Positions 21,987-31,282 of a DNA stretch of 53,357 nucleotides are shown in pieces. Both the position numbers and the translations under genes were made by a program. The notes under the pieces were generated by a model. That model searched no databases. It saw nothing but the letters and a program-made list of their open reading frames with translations, and was not told the origin of the DNA. Positions within the stretch are counted from its first letter, which is position 1. Each line of letters begins with the position of its first letter. The stretch comes from Acidobacteriota bacterium (GTDB lineage: Bacteria > Actinomycetota > Acidimicrobiia > Spongiisociales > UBA5794): the NCBI GenBank assembly GCA_022562055.1, contig JADFQA010000022.1, forward strand, positions 1 through 53,357, written 5' to 3'.

Positions 21987-22666
21987 GCATACCGATGTAT
22001 GTCCCGCCGGAACAACTGATAAACGACCGCGCAGACTTCGCCAAGAAGGGCATCGACCGGGGCCGCCCGATCGCCACTATTCAGTACGCCGACGGTATCT
22101 TGCTTTTCGGAGAAAACCCCTCGGCGACGCTCCACAAAATCAGCGAAATCTATGACCGGATTGCGTTCGCAGCCGTTGGTAGGTTTAACGAGTTCGAGGC
22201 GCTGAGGGTTGCAGGTGTGAGATACGCCGATGTTAAGGGGTATAACTATCACCGCGAAGACGTGACCGCCCGCGGTCTGGCGAATGGTTATGCCCAAACT
22301 CTCGGTCAGATTTTTACGCACGAGGTCAAACCGTACGAGGTGGCTCTGGTTGTTGCTGAAGTGGGTCTCGAAGCCTCAAGCGATGTCATGTATCGAGTTC
22401 AGTTCGACGGCACTCTGATTGATGTGGCCAATTTTACCGCAATGGGTGGTTCCGAAGATGCACTCGTTGCCGCGCTTGGGGAGACCTACGACAAGACAGC
22501 GGATCTCGGCGAGGCGGTCAAACGTACGGCAACCGCCATCACAGGTCTAGAGGAGCGGACCGTGGCTCCTGAACACTGGGAGGCCGCGATTTTGGACCGC
22601 ACGCTGAGCCGGCGCGTGTTTCGACGCCTCACGACCAAAGAGATCTGCGGTTTCATCGACGCGTAA
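21983..22666 (+). CDS. prcA: 20S proteasome alpha subunit
   Basis: A 227-residue outer-ring subunit that gates the proteasome and binds the GQYL tail of Arc. It starts MSIPMYVPPEQLINDRADFA, the alpha-type N-terminal helix, continues with KGIDRGRPIATIQYADGILL, and keeps the proteasome fold without a catalytic Thr. The ATG overlaps the prcB stop by four bases, so subunits are made in balanced amounts. The C terminus is shorter than in mycobacteria and lacks the long acidic extension. Confidence 0.97.
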   Translation: MSIPMYVPPEQLINDRADFAKKGIDRGRPIATIQYADGILLFGENPSATLHKISEIYDRIAFAAVGRFNEFEALRVAGVRYADVKGYNYHREDVTARGLANGYAQTLGQIFTHEVKPYEVALVVAEVGLEASSDVMYRVQFDGTLIDVANFTAMGGSEDALVAALGETYDKTADLGEAVKRTATAITGLEERTVAPEHWEAAILDRTLSRRVFRRLTTKEICGFIDA

Positions 22667-22705
22667 ACGGCACGCAAGCCGGTACGAGTGGGTACGCTTG
22701 ATAGC

Positions 22706-24061
22706 GTGAAGCGACGTATCTTTGGAATCGAAAACGAATACGGTGTCACGTGTACGTTGGCGGGCCAGCGAAGGCTTTCGCCCGACGAGGTTGCCCGTTA
22801 TCTATTCCGTAGGGTGGTGAGCTGGGGTCGTTCATCGAACGTGTTTCTCGAAAACGGCGCCCGGCTGTACCTCGACGTCGGTTCGCATCCCGAGTACGCA
22901 ACGCCAGAATGTGACTCGTTGCTCGATGTTGTGATCCATGACAGGGCTGGCGAGCGCATACTTGATCGGCTCGTCGAATCCGGCGAGCAGCGTCTTGAGG
23001 ACGAGGGGATTCGTGGAACGATCTATCTCTTCAAAAACAACACAGATTCAGCGGGAAACTCGTACGGTTGTCACGAGAACTACCTCGTTAGCCGTCACGA
23101 TGATTTCCAGAAGACAGTTGACGTTCTCATCCCTCACATGGTGAGCCGCCAGATATACATCGGGGCGGGAAAGCTGCTGATGACCACGAGAGGACCCAGG
23201 TTCTCTATCTCGCAGAGAGCCGAGCACATCTGGGAGGGTGTCTCGTCGGCCACCACGAGATCGCGACCCATCATCAACACGAGGGACGAGCCGCACGCTG
23301 ACGCTGAGCGGTACCGGCGGCTGCACGTCATTGCAGGCGACTCGAACATGTCCGAGTACGCCACCTACGTGAAGATGGGGGTGACGGCAGCGATCTTGCA
23401 AATGATCGAGGATGGTGTTGTGTTCAGGGATCTAACGCTGGAGAACCCGATTCGAGCGATTCGCGAAATTTCACACGACCCGACGTGCCGTCAACGTGTC
23501 AGACTGGCGAACGGCCGTGAGCTGTCTGCGCTCGACATGCAATGGGAATACCTCGAACGCGCCATGCGCCATGCTTCATCGAGCGGCTTCCCAGCGGAAA
23601 CGCAACGTGCGGTCGACATGTGGGAGACGCTGCTTACAGGTTTAGAGAAAGACCCCATGTCTCTCGACAGGGAGTGCGACTGGGTTGCAAAGTACAAACT
23701 CCTTGACCGGTATGCGGCTAAACACAACCTGCCGTTGTCGTCTGGCAAACTGGCCATGATCGATCTGGCCTACCACGACGTCAATCAAAAACGTGGTTTG
23801 TACTACCTTCTGCAACGCAGGCACATGGTCGAGAGAATTATTACGGACGAGGCCGTGGCGAAAGCGATGGTTACTCCGCCCCAGACAACGCGAGCAAAAC
23901 TCAGGGGCGAGTTCATAAGGGCCGCAAAGGCTGCAAAACGCGATTTCACCGTTGACTGGGTACACCTGAAACTCAACGACCAGGCGCAGCGGACGGTGCT
24001 GTGCAAGGATCCCTTTCGGGCCGTCGATGAGAGAGTCGAGAAACTGATCGCAGCGCTGTAA
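22706..24061 (+). CDS. pafA: Pup ligase PafA
   Basis: A 451-residue ligase that phosphorylates the C-terminal Glu of Pup and joins it to substrate Lys. Conserved residues are Glu9 (GIENEYG) and the catalytic base Asp57 ([13 protein letters not shown]), both at the mycobacterial positions, followed by [29 protein letters not shown] and the C-terminal [21 protein letters not shown] chose GTG 22706 because it aligns with the family start; GTG 22688 would add six residues. It lies 39 bases after prcA, probably in the same operon. Confidence 0.97.
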   Translation: MKRRIFGIENEYGVTCTLAGQRRLSPDEVARYLFRRVVSWGRSSNVFLENGARLYLDVGSHPEYATPECDSLLDVVIHDRAGERILDRLVESGEQRLEDEGIRGTIYLFKNNTDSAGNSYGCHENYLVSRHDDFQKTVDVLIPHMVSRQIYIGAGKLLMTTRGPRFSISQRAEHIWEGVSSATTRSRPIINTRDEPHADAERYRRLHVIAGDSNMSEYATYVKMGVTAAILQMIEDGVVFRDLTLENPIRAIREISHDPTCRQRVRLANGRELSALDMQWEYLERAMRHASSSGFPAETQRAVDMWETLLTGLEKDPMSLDRECDWVAKYKLLDRYAAKHNLPLSSGKLAMIDLAYHDVNQKRGLYYLLQRRHMVERIITDEAVAKAMVTPPQTTRAKLRGEFIRAAKAAKRDFTVDWVHLKLNDQAQRTVLCKDPFRAVDERVEKLIAAL

Positions 24062-24119
24062 GGGGCGGGCTGTCGCGGCCTCGCGTTCCAGGGTGCTTCC
24101 GGGACCCCTCGGCGTTCGA

Positions 24120-24125
24120 TAGGCT
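24120..24125 (+). promoter_or_regulatory. -10 box for leaderless pafBC transcript
   Basis: TAGGCT ends 6 bases before the pafB ATG at 24132, so the mRNA probably begins at the start codon; no ribosome binding site is visible. PafBC-controlled genes in mycobacteria carry a RecA-NDp element near -26, but I could not identify one here with confidence. Confidence 0.45.
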
Positions 24126-24131
24126 CTGAGT

Positions 24132-25055
24132 ATGCAAAAAGTGGTCGAACGCATTCTCAACCTGTTGGCATTTCTGCTCACCTCTGATCGCCCGATAACC
24201 GCCGATGAAATACGCCATACCGTTGCGGGATACGACCGGGACAACGACGACGCGTTTCGGAGGATGTTCGAACGCGATAAGGACCTGTTGCGTACGTTGG
24301 GGGTCCCGCTGAAAATGCAAGCGACGGACGCTTGGGAGGTCGAGTCGGGGTATGTGGTTCCAAGCGACGAGTACGCAATGTTCGACATCGATCTCGACGA
24401 AGACGAACGGGTTGCGTTGATGTTGGCTCGTCAGGCAGTCCTCATGGGCGGGACGGCACAGGCGTTCGAGCCATTGCTGAAGCTGGGCGGTCTGCCGGCT
24501 CTTGCGTCAAGCGAGCCGTTTGCTGCTGATCTCGCTCTCGACAATGAGATTGTCGCCACGATATTCGAGGCTACCACTCAACGACTGTACGTGGACTTTC
24601 GATACCACCACTCGGACCGTAGGTTCGCGTCGTACGGCCTGGTACACAGGCGCGGCAACTGGTACACAGTCGGGTCAGAACTTGGAAGTGAGGCGTTAAA
24701 GGCTTTTCGCATCGACAGGATCGAGTCTGGGGTAGCGCTGACATCTGAGAAATTTGATCGGCCACTCGCCGTTAAGGTGTCCGACGCTATTCCGGGAGCT
24801 CCTTGGGAGGCGGGCGGAGATGATCTAGTAGCAACTGTGTGTTTTGATCCGGATCTCGCCTGGTGGGCAGAGCGGCAGCTCACCGACCGTGCAATCACTA
24901 CTCGCACCGAGAGCGGTGGTCTGCGTTGCGAGATCCCGGTCCATAACGTCGACGCGTTCTTTGCGTGGATGATTGACTTCCAAGACAAGGCTGTCATCGA
25001 AGGTCCGCCAGATCTTCGATCCCAATTTGTCGATCTGATCCGGGGTGTGCAATGA
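24132..25055 (+). CDS. pafB: WYL-domain transcription regulator PafB
   Basis: A 307-residue DNA-binding protein of the PafB/PafC pair, which activates LexA-independent DNA-damage genes in mycobacteria (established). It has an N-terminal winged helix (VERILNLLAFLLTSDRPITA), a central WYL domain (about 140-215; YVDFRYHHSDRR, YGLVHRRGNWYTVGSE, FRIDRIES) that senses a ligand, perhaps single-stranded DNA, and a WCX domain at the C terminus (ETESGGLRCEIPVHN-like strand). Its stop overlaps pafC by four bases, as expected for subunits of one heterodimer. Confidence 0.93.
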   Translation: MQKVVERILNLLAFLLTSDRPITADEIRHTVAGYDRDNDDAFRRMFERDKDLLRTLGVPLKMQATDAWEVESGYVVPSDEYAMFDIDLDEDERVALMLARQAVLMGGTAQAFEPLLKLGGLPALASSEPFAADLALDNEIVATIFEATTQRLYVDFRYHHSDRRFASYGLVHRRGNWYTVGSELGSEALKAFRIDRIESGVALTSEKFDRPLAVKVSDAIPGAPWEAGGDDLVATVCFDPDLAWWAERQLTDRAITTRTESGGLRCEIPVHNVDAFFAWMIDFQDKAVIEGPPDLRSQFVDLIRGVQ

Positions 25056-26011
25056 GCAGCGAGAAGACGGTACGCAGGCTCTTCCGCATCCTGTCGATGC
25101 TCCCTTGGGTGATTGCCAACCCAGGTTGCACCGTCGCCGCGGTGATCGAGAGGTTCGGCTACTCATCTGTTCGGCAACTCACCAGCGACCTGGATCTCGT
25201 GTTTGTGTGCGGGTTGCCCGGGTACGGGCCTGGTGACTTGATGGTGGCGTACATCGACGATGACGAAGTGGTCGTGGATTTCGCCGGCTACTTTTCACGG
25301 CCAATCCGCCTTACCCCACCGGAGGCGCTGCAAATGATCGGTGCCGGCCGCGCCGTGCTTTCCGCCGGCTCTGCCCCCGCTGCCCTTGAGTCAGCCGTGA
25401 GAAAGCTGGAAAACCTGGTATTTAGCGATGTAGATCAGATGCTGACAATCGATCTCTCCGAACCCCCACTTCTCGATGAGTTACGTGGAGCGATTGAAAC
25501 AAACAGCGTTGTCCGTATTCAATACACTGCCATTGGCACCGGAGAGAAGACGACCCGTGATATCGAACCCTGGCAGGTGTACTCAGCTTCAGGCAACTGG
25601 TACTTAACTGCGTGGTGCCGTCGTGCGGATGCCGAGCGAGTTTTTCGCGTCGACCGTATCCGCAGCGTTGCCGACGTTGCGGACACCGCCACCGCAGAAC
25701 CGAAAATCGGCAGCGAACCGGTCCGATACACTCCAAACGTTGGCGATTGCATTGCAACGATTCGTCTGACAGAACGTGGAAGGTGGGTCGCGCAGTACTA
25801 CCCGGTGGACGTTGTCGAGGACACCGGCGAGAGCGTGGTTGTGAATTTGTCGACACACGACCCGAGTGTTGCAGCAAAACTTCTGATCAGACTCGGAATC
25901 CATGCGGAACTTCTCGCGGGCGAACGCGTGGCCGCCGCGTACGGTGATCTGCGCCGAAGCATACTTTCGCGATACCCGGAATCCGCAGTTCTCGACGACA
26001 CAGTGGACTGA
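25052..26011 (+). CDS. pafC: WYL-domain transcription regulator PafC
   Basis: A 319-residue partner of PafB with the same order of domains: winged helix (VRRLFRILSMLPWVIANPG), WYL core (about 145-215; VVRIQYTAIGTGEKTTRDIE, WYLTAWCRRADAERVFRVDRI) and WCX extension. The literal WYL triplet is present here (NWYLTAWC), while PafB has WYT. In some genomes the two are fused; here they are separate but translationally coupled. Together they are expected to recruit RNA polymerase at damage-response promoters, including recA. Confidence 0.93.
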   Translation: MSSEKTVRRLFRILSMLPWVIANPGCTVAAVIERFGYSSVRQLTSDLDLVFVCGLPGYGPGDLMVAYIDDDEVVVDFAGYFSRPIRLTPPEALQMIGAGRAVLSAGSAPAALESAVRKLENLVFSDVDQMLTIDLSEPPLLDELRGAIETNSVVRIQYTAIGTGEKTTRDIEPWQVYSASGNWYLTAWCRRADAERVFRVDRIRSVADVADTATAEPKIGSEPVRYTPNVGDCIATIRLTERGRWVAQYYPVDVVEDTGESVVVNLSTHDPSVAAKLLIRLGIHAELLAGERVAAAYGDLRRSILSRYPESAVLDDTVD

Positions 26012-26159
26012 CCGGGGAGCGCTCGTCGCCATCACAGTTCTCGGCGGCAGGAAGTCGGGAACTAGCCAGATTGGACTACGCCGCAAATAGTCATTCAGCC
26101 TTTTTTCGCGGTGCCGATGGTGAAGGGGACAGTACGGGCACACTGCGAGGCTAAGACTG

Positions 26160-26456
26160 ATGACAACAATTCGTACGACCTGCAACCGCTGCGGCGATGT
26201 CGAACTTACGACTTCGGATATCGGCTTGGAGCTGACCGCTGAAAGGTCCACGGGCAGCTATCGCTTCGAGTGTCCGTTCTGCAGCTCTATCCAGCGGCGG
26301 CCTGCTAACCACCGAGTTGTGAGCATCCTTCTTGCGACCGGCGTGACGTTTGAATTCGTGACACCCGAAACCGAGACGATCACGGAGGACGAGATCGAAG
26401 AGTTCGTCAGATCGCTTGACGATGACGGATGGTTCTCGGAAATCGCCGCGTCGTAG
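26160..26456 (+). CDS. Zinc-ribbon hypothetical protein, 98 aa
   Basis: A small acidic protein with a CNRCGDVEL pair (residues 8-11) and an ECPFCSS pair (about 38-41). Their spacing suits one zinc ribbon of the kind seen in RNA-polymerase and transcript-binding proteins. The C-terminal third is a strongly acidic helix (TETITEDEIEEFVRSL). GAGG lies 12 bases upstream of the ATG. I do not recognise a named family. It has its own short transcript, closed by an intrinsic terminator. Its place between pafC and the Tat genes may be typical of this lineage. Confidence 0.75.
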   Translation: MTTIRTTCNRCGDVELTTSDIGLELTAERSTGSYRFECPFCSSIQRRPANHRVVSILLATGVTFEFVTPETETITEDEIEEFVRSLDDDGWFSEIAAS

Positions 26457-26482
26457 AGACTCGCAACCAAGACGTGAAGAGA

Positions 26483-26512
26483 ACCTCCGCAGGTGCGGGG
26501 GTCTTTTCGTTT
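26483..26512 (+). terminator. Intrinsic terminator
   Basis: An 8-bp stem, ACCTCCGC (26483-26490) with GCGGGGGT (26495-26502, one G-T pair), encloses a 4-base loop and is followed by CTTTTCGTTT. It lies 27 bases after the zinc-ribbon gene and is the best factor-independent terminator I see in the window. Confidence 0.85.
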
Positions 26513-26528
26513 GTGCGATAACGTTCCC

Positions 26529-26534
26529 TAGAGT
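26529..26534 (+). promoter_or_regulatory. -10 box for leaderless tat transcript
   Basis: TAGAGT ends 6 bases before the ATG at 26541, with no ribosome binding site between. It lies just after the terminator, so the tat-helY-lipid kinase run probably starts here. Confidence 0.5.
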
Positions 26535-26540
26535 TAATCC

Positions 26541-27038
26541 ATGTTTTCGTTCGGCGACATGCTCACTCTCGGGGTCCTAATCCTGGTGATCTTCGGGCCT
26601 GACAGGATGCCCGCACTCGCTCGCAAGGCCGGCACCATGCTTGCAAAGGCCCGTGATACGGTGCGGCTGCTTCGCGATGACCTCGGCGATGACTACAAAG
26701 AGGTCCTCGCCCCGATCGAAGACGTCCGCAAATCCCTACGCGAGGCCCGCGCCGAGATCCGAGGTATTGCCACCGATGTCGCGCACCAGGTGACGGGGGC
26801 CATTGATGATGTCACGACCGACGTGTCGTCGATCGCTGCGCAGGCACGTGATTCTGTGGACGAATCCCTTGCCGCGGCCCGTAACGCGATCTCGATCGAG
26901 AAGCCGGTGTCCGACGGTGGACCGACCGACCTGGTCGCCACAGGAGGAGTTCAAGATGTCGACGCAGATGGCGTCGAGGCGGGCTCACCCGATGATGTTT
27001 CGTCTGGAAATGCGGTAGATCAAGGGTCGAGCGACTAA
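26541..27038 (+). CDS. tatB: Twin-arginine translocase TatA/TatB-family subunit
   Basis: A 165-residue Tat component for exporting folded proteins. One short N-terminal membrane helix (MLTLGVLILVIFGPDRMP) is joined by the FGP hinge to an amphipathic helix (LARKAGTMLAKARDTVRLLRDDL), followed by a long charged, helical and then disordered tail. The length, the GPDRMP hinge and the tail favour TatB over TatA, which is usually 60-90 residues; the function may also be combined. The stop and the tatC start overlap in one base, so both belong to one operon. A separate TatA is presumably elsewhere. Confidence 0.85.
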   Translation: MFSFGDMLTLGVLILVIFGPDRMPALARKAGTMLAKARDTVRLLRDDLGDDYKEVLAPIEDVRKSLREARAEIRGIATDVAHQVTGAIDDVTTDVSSIAAQARDSVDESLAAARNAISIEKPVSDGGPTDLVATGGVQDVDADGVEAGSPDDVSSGNAVDQGSSD

Positions 27039-27745
27039 TGACGGACCGAATGACCCTCCTTAGTCACATTCGAGAACTTCGCGATCGCGTCATCAAGGCG
27101 CTGATGGCATTGTCGGTTGGTACCATCATCGGCTTCTTTTTCAATCAACGCGGCCGTGAGTTTCTTGAACAACCGTATGTGGACATCACCGACAACAAGC
27201 TCGGGTTTCTCTCCCCCGCCGACGGCTTTTCGCAGGCGATGAAGGTGTCCTTGTTCATCGGACTGGTAATCGCGGCTCCGTTCGTGATTTACCAAATCTG
27301 GCGGTTCGTCGCCCCCGCACTAAGTCGACGCGAAAAGAAGCTTGTCATCCCCCTGTCGCTCGTCATGGCTGGCCTGTTCTTCGCCGGTTTGTTGCTGGCC
27401 TATTGGACGCTGCCGTTGGCACTGCGAGTGCTTTTCAGTTTCGCTAGCGAGTCCGTAGAACCGACCATCACCGAGCCGGACTATCTATCTTTTGTCCTGC
27501 GTTACATGCTCGGTTTCGGTCTCGGGTTCCAGTTCCCGGTCGCGCTGTTTGCGGCAGCGACGTTTGGCCTTCTTACAAGTCAACGACTGCGGAAGTCGTG
27601 GAGAGGCGCAATGGTCACGATCGTTGTCGTCGCTGCACTCATCATGCCCGGTGGGGACCCGCTTCAGCTTCTCATGCTCGCAATACCGATGTACCTTCTG
27701 TACGAGGCGACCATCCTCGCCATCAAGCTCTTACTTCGTAAGTGA
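27038..27745 (+). CDS. tatC: Sec-independent translocase TatC
   Basis: A 235-residue, six-helix membrane protein that binds the twin-arginine signal peptide. The cytosolic N terminus (MTLLSHIRELRDRVIKA) carries the conserved helix with the Glu needed for signal recognition (HIRELR), and the first periplasmic loop, the PxD/A segment with F-x-x-P (GFLSPADGFSQAMKVS) and the FEIGVFxP-like region (YMLGFGLGFQFPVALF) are visible. It begins at the stop of the upstream Tat gene and its own stop overlaps the helY start. Confidence 0.95.
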   Translation: MTDRMTLLSHIRELRDRVIKALMALSVGTIIGFFFNQRGREFLEQPYVDITDNKLGFLSPADGFSQAMKVSLFIGLVIAAPFVIYQIWRFVAPALSRREKKLVIPLSLVMAGLFFAGLLLAYWTLPLALRVLFSFASESVEPTITEPDYLSFVLRYMLGFGLGFQFPVALFAAATFGLLTSQRLRKSWRGAMVTIVVVAALIMPGGDPLQLLMLAIPMYLLYEATILAIKLLLRK

Positions 27746-30297
27746 GCGGTACCGCATTTGCGAGTGAGTTCCTCGGCGGTCTGGGGTTCCCTCCAGACGC
27801 CTTTCAAATAGAAGCGGCCTCCGCGATCGACGCCGCCGAGAGCGTGGTTGTGACTGCGCCCACCGGGGCTGGGAAAACGGTGGTCGCTCATGCTGCGATC
27901 ACCCGGGCCTTGGGGCTACAGCGGCGGGCGTTCTACACCACGCCGATCAAGGCGCTTTCTAACCAGAAGTTCGCAGATCTAGTCGACATGTACGGCGCTA
28001 CCGACGTCGGTCTGCTCACAGGGGACAACGTCATCAACGCAGACGCTCGTGTAGTTGTCATGACAACAGAAGTGCTGCGCAACATGATCTATGCAGATTC
28101 CACCGCTCTCACGGGTCTTGGTGTTGTTATCTTGGACGAGGTCCATTACCTCGCCGATCCTGAGCGTGGCTCCGTTTGGGAGGAAGTCGTGATCCACCTG
28201 GACAAGGGTGTGCAGTTTGTGAACCTGTCCGCCACGATTGCCAACGCGCAAGAGTTCACCGGATGGATCCGGGCCCGACGCGGCCCGACGACCCTCATTC
28301 AGGAGATGGTTCGTCCGGTGCCGCTCGATGTTGTGTACATGATCAATGACAAGCACCGCAACCGAGGCCTTATCACCGAGCCGGTGTTCGCCAGCGGGGG
28401 GACACGTCCCAACTCGGCGATTGTCAAACTCCTCAAGCGAGGACGGGGGAGGGAACGCCGTTTTCGTACGCCTCGGCGGCGCGAGACGGTCGACGAGCTC
28501 AACGACCTTGGGCTTCTTCCAGCAATCATTTTTGTGTTCTCGCGAGCAGGGTGCGATCAGGCGGCCCGAGACATCGCCACCGCACGCATCACGCTGACAA
28601 ACGCTGAGCAGCGCGAACACATTCGCCGGCGGGCCGAGCAGCTCACATCGCATCTAAGTCCCTCAGATCTCGCAGTAGTCGGTTACGTCACATGGCTTGA
28701 GAATCTCGAAGCGGGTGTCGCCAGCCATCATGCAGGCATGATTCCTGCATTCAAGGAGACGGTTGAGGACCTGTTCGTCTCTGGCTACTTGCGGGTCGTG
28801 TTTGCAACGGAGACGCTGGCAATGGGTATCAACATGCCGGCGCGAAGCGTGGTGATCGAAAAGCTCTCGAAGTTCACCGGTCAGGGCCACGAGCTGCTCA
28901 AACCCGGCGACTTCACTCAACTCACTGGTCGCGCCGGGCGTCGTGGAATCGATACGCAAGGCACCGCGGTGGTGTTGCACACTGACCATGTGCCGTTCGA
29001 CAGAGTTGTGGCCATCGCTGGCGCCGGTTCTCACCCGTTGCGATCGTCGTTTCGCCCGTCCTACAACATGGTCGTCAACATGATCGCCAAATACGACCGA
29101 GATGAGGCCACGAGGTTGTTACAGGCATCGTTTGCGCAGTTCACAATCGAGACACACTCAGAGTCGATGCGTATGCGTGTTGCCAAGCTCGAACGGGATG
29201 TAGTTGCATGGACCCCGATGGTCGAATGCGACCAGGGCGACGTCCGCCAGTGGGCGGAGACCGCTGCGGAGACAGGCGACCTCAGGTCCCAACTGGACGA
29301 CTTCGTCACCCGGCTTGACATTGGAGACGTACTTGAGCGACCGGCTCCGGGAGGTGGCTTCCCGGACCGGTGGGCAGTGCTAGCACTAGGTTTCGGTGCC
29401 TCACCGCGAGTGACCTTGTTATCGGAAGACGGAACCGTCCGCCGAACGCAGTCGGCAGACCTGGGACGCGACATTGCTGTGGTCGGGGAAATCCGATTTC
29501 CGGAACCGTTCAGACCGACGGACACACGATTTCAACGCCGCGTCGGATCTGCACTACGAGGGTGGCGATCTGACGGTCGTGACCCTATTCGACCGGTTCC
29601 CACAGTCCCTGGACCCGACGTCGGTGTTGTCACCTGTGTTGATTTCGATAACCACCTATCAGCGCTGGCGAAACTGCGTCATGCCGAAAACGATCTTCGG
29701 AGACTCAACCGACGGATTCTCCGTGTTGACACGACCGTTCTCGACGCGTTTGAAGCGATGATGTCGCTCCTTGAGGATCGTCGCTTTATATCGGGATGGG
29801 CACTGCAAGAAAAAGGGCAGCGCCTACGGTTGTTATCCACCGAACTCGATCTTCTTCTCACAGAGGCTCTCGATAATGCGGTGTTCGACAACCTGACGAG
29901 CGCAGAGTTTGCGGCAATGGTTTCCGTTTTTGTGTATGAACCTCGTCGAGTCGACATCGGCGGGGGCCCGCCGTCGCGCCGCGTGCACCGGCGCGTTGAC
30001 GCGCTCTGGGACATTGTTGATTCCGTACAGATTGCGGAACGCAGCCACGATGTATCAGTCTCGCGCGACCCTGAGGTTGGGTTTGCCGAGCTGGTGTACG
30101 CGTGGGTCGAGGGATCTAGCCTTGCTGACCTGTTTGGTGACGAGGACATTGTCATTGGCGACTTCGTGCGGACATGCCGCCAGGTGATCGATTTGATTAG
30201 GCAGATTCGTGACGGCTACCCAACGTTGTCCAATACGGCGCGTGGCGCCATCTCTGCCATGGACCGAGGCGTCGTTGCGGCAGGCGGCCGCGCGTGA
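27742..30297 (+). CDS. helY: HelY/Ski2-like DEVH-box RNA helicase
   Basis: An 851-residue superfamily-2 helicase. RecA domain 1 holds Walker A APTGAGKTVVA (about residues 38-48) and the DEVH box (VVILDEVHYLAD). Domain 2 contains FVFSRAGCD, LAMGINMPARSVVIEKLSK and the QLTGRAGRRG motif VI. A long C-terminal region follows (about 480-851), including the DSHCT-type helical domain near the end. HelY proteins are thought to act in RNA processing or turnover. The GTG start overlaps the tatC stop, and the tat-helY-kinase order recurs in actinobacteria. Confidence 0.95.
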   Translation: MSGTAFASEFLGGLGFPPDAFQIEAASAIDAAESVVVTAPTGAGKTVVAHAAITRALGLQRRAFYTTPIKALSNQKFADLVDMYGATDVGLLTGDNVINADARVVVMTTEVLRNMIYADSTALTGLGVVILDEVHYLADPERGSVWEEVVIHLDKGVQFVNLSATIANAQEFTGWIRARRGPTTLIQEMVRPVPLDVVYMINDKHRNRGLITEPVFASGGTRPNSAIVKLLKRGRGRERRFRTPRRRETVDELNDLGLLPAIIFVFSRAGCDQAARDIATARITLTNAEQREHIRRRAEQLTSHLSPSDLAVVGYVTWLENLEAGVASHHAGMIPAFKETVEDLFVSGYLRVVFATETLAMGINMPARSVVIEKLSKFTGQGHELLKPGDFTQLTGRAGRRGIDTQGTAVVLHTDHVPFDRVVAIAGAGSHPLRSSFRPSYNMVVNMIAKYDRDEATRLLQASFAQFTIETHSESMRMRVAKLERDVVAWTPMVECDQGDVRQWAETAAETGDLRSQLDDFVTRLDIGDVLERPAPGGGFPDRWAVLALGFGASPRVTLLSEDGTVRRTQSADLGRDIAVVGEIRFPEPFRPTDTRFQRRVGSALRGWRSDGRDPIRPVPTVPGPDVGVVTCVDFDNHLSALAKLRHAENDLRRLNRRILRVDTTVLDAFEAMMSLLEDRRFISGWALQEKGQRLRLLSTELDLLLTEALDNAVFDNLTSAEFAAMVSVFVYEPRRVDIGGGPPSRRVHRRVDALWDIVDSVQIAERSHDVSVSRDPEVGFAELVYAWVEGSSLADLFGDEDIVIGDFVRTCRQVIDLIRQIRDGYPTLSNTARGAISAMDRGVVAAGGRA

Positions 30298-31175
30298 GGT
30301 GGGTGGTCATTCACAACATCCGCGCCGGTAAGCGATCTCGGAAGAGAGCATCTCTGGCGGGCGTGCTTGAGGACTGCGGTATCGACGCAGAGGTACACGA
30401 GACGACCAGCGCTGAGCAGTGCGCGGAGGTGATCGCTAGCGCACACAGTGGCGGGACCGAGCATTATGTTGCTGCTGGCGGTGATGGCACTCTACACGGT
30501 GTCGTGAACGCTCTCATGGCCCACGAGTGGCCCGAGCCACCAACCGTCGGAATCCTTCCCCTAGGGTCGGGGAGCGACTTTGCACGTTCGTTTGCTCTTC
30601 CTCGTAGGCTCGACCGCGCGATCGCTCACCTCACGGGTGACGGCCGCTACCTCTGCGACATCGGCCTCCTTGAGGGATCATTCGGTCTGCGGTACTTCGT
30701 CAACGTCGCCGATGTTGGTGTCGCGGGTGCAGCCGTATCCTGGTCAAATAGGTTGCCGCGAAAGTTGGGAAAGCTGCGCTACACCGTGGGATTCTGGCTT
30801 GCGCTCGCAGTGTTCTCTCCGCGAGATGTACGGGCCGTCACAAGCAGGACGACAATCGAAGCCAGTGCGGTCAACGTCGTAATCGCCAATGGACAATTCT
30901 TTGGCGGCGGCATGCACATTGCTCCACAAGCCGTGCTTATGGATGGCTTGCTTGATGTTGAGGTGTTCACAGGACGAAGATGGCAGGCGCTGTCTGTGAT
31001 GCCGAGGGTCATGAGGGGTACGCACCTTCGCCACGCCTCAGTAAGGGTAACGAGGTCTGCACGAATCGAAATTGGGTGTCGCGAACACTGGCCGATCGAA
31101 GCGGACGGCGAATTGATTGGCCATGGGCCCGTGGTCGCTAGTGTCGTACCTGGTGCGTTCTATCTCAAGATCTGA
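30294..31175 (+). CDS. Diacylglycerol/sphingosine kinase-family lipid kinase
   Basis: A 293-residue cytoplasmic or membrane-bound kinase. The N-terminal catalytic domain carries the phosphate-binding AAGGDGTLHGVVNALM motif (about residues 62-77) and LPLGSGSDFARSF; the C-terminal beta domain ends IEADGELIGHGPVVASVVPG. Substrate is probably a diacylglycerol or another lipid alcohol, with ATP as donor; related enzymes make phosphatidic acid or begin mannolipid turnover. The GTG start overlaps the helY stop by four bases. A new promoter follows at 31214. Confidence 0.9.
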   Translation: MRWVVIHNIRAGKRSRKRASLAGVLEDCGIDAEVHETTSAEQCAEVIASAHSGGTEHYVAAGGDGTLHGVVNALMAHEWPEPPTVGILPLGSGSDFARSFALPRRLDRAIAHLTGDGRYLCDIGLLEGSFGLRYFVNVADVGVAGAAVSWSNRLPRKLGKLRYTVGFWLALAVFSPRDVRAVTSRTTIEASAVNVVIANGQFFGGGMHIAPQAVLMDGLLDVEVFTGRRWQALSVMPRVMRGTHLRHASVRVTRSARIEIGCREHWPIEADGELIGHGPVVASVVPGAFYLKI

Positions 31176-31213
31176 GGCCGAGCGCCGCGAGATGTGAAGT
31201 CTGCGAAACGCGG

Positions 31214-31247
31214 TTCACATTTTCTTGCGGGCGAGATATACTCGCCC
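31214..31247 (+). promoter_or_regulatory. Promoter with a palindrome over its -10 box
   Basis: TTCACA (31214-31219), 17-base spacer, TATACT (31237-31242): one of the best promoters in the window. GGGCGAG (31229-31235) and CTCGCCC (31241-31247) are perfect inverted copies around ATATA, so a protein bound here would cover the -10 box. It drives the DUF4193 gene and probably the genes after it. Confidence 0.7.
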
Positions 31248-31282
31248 AGAATTTGTTTCAGCCACCGCATGAGGTGCTTTTG

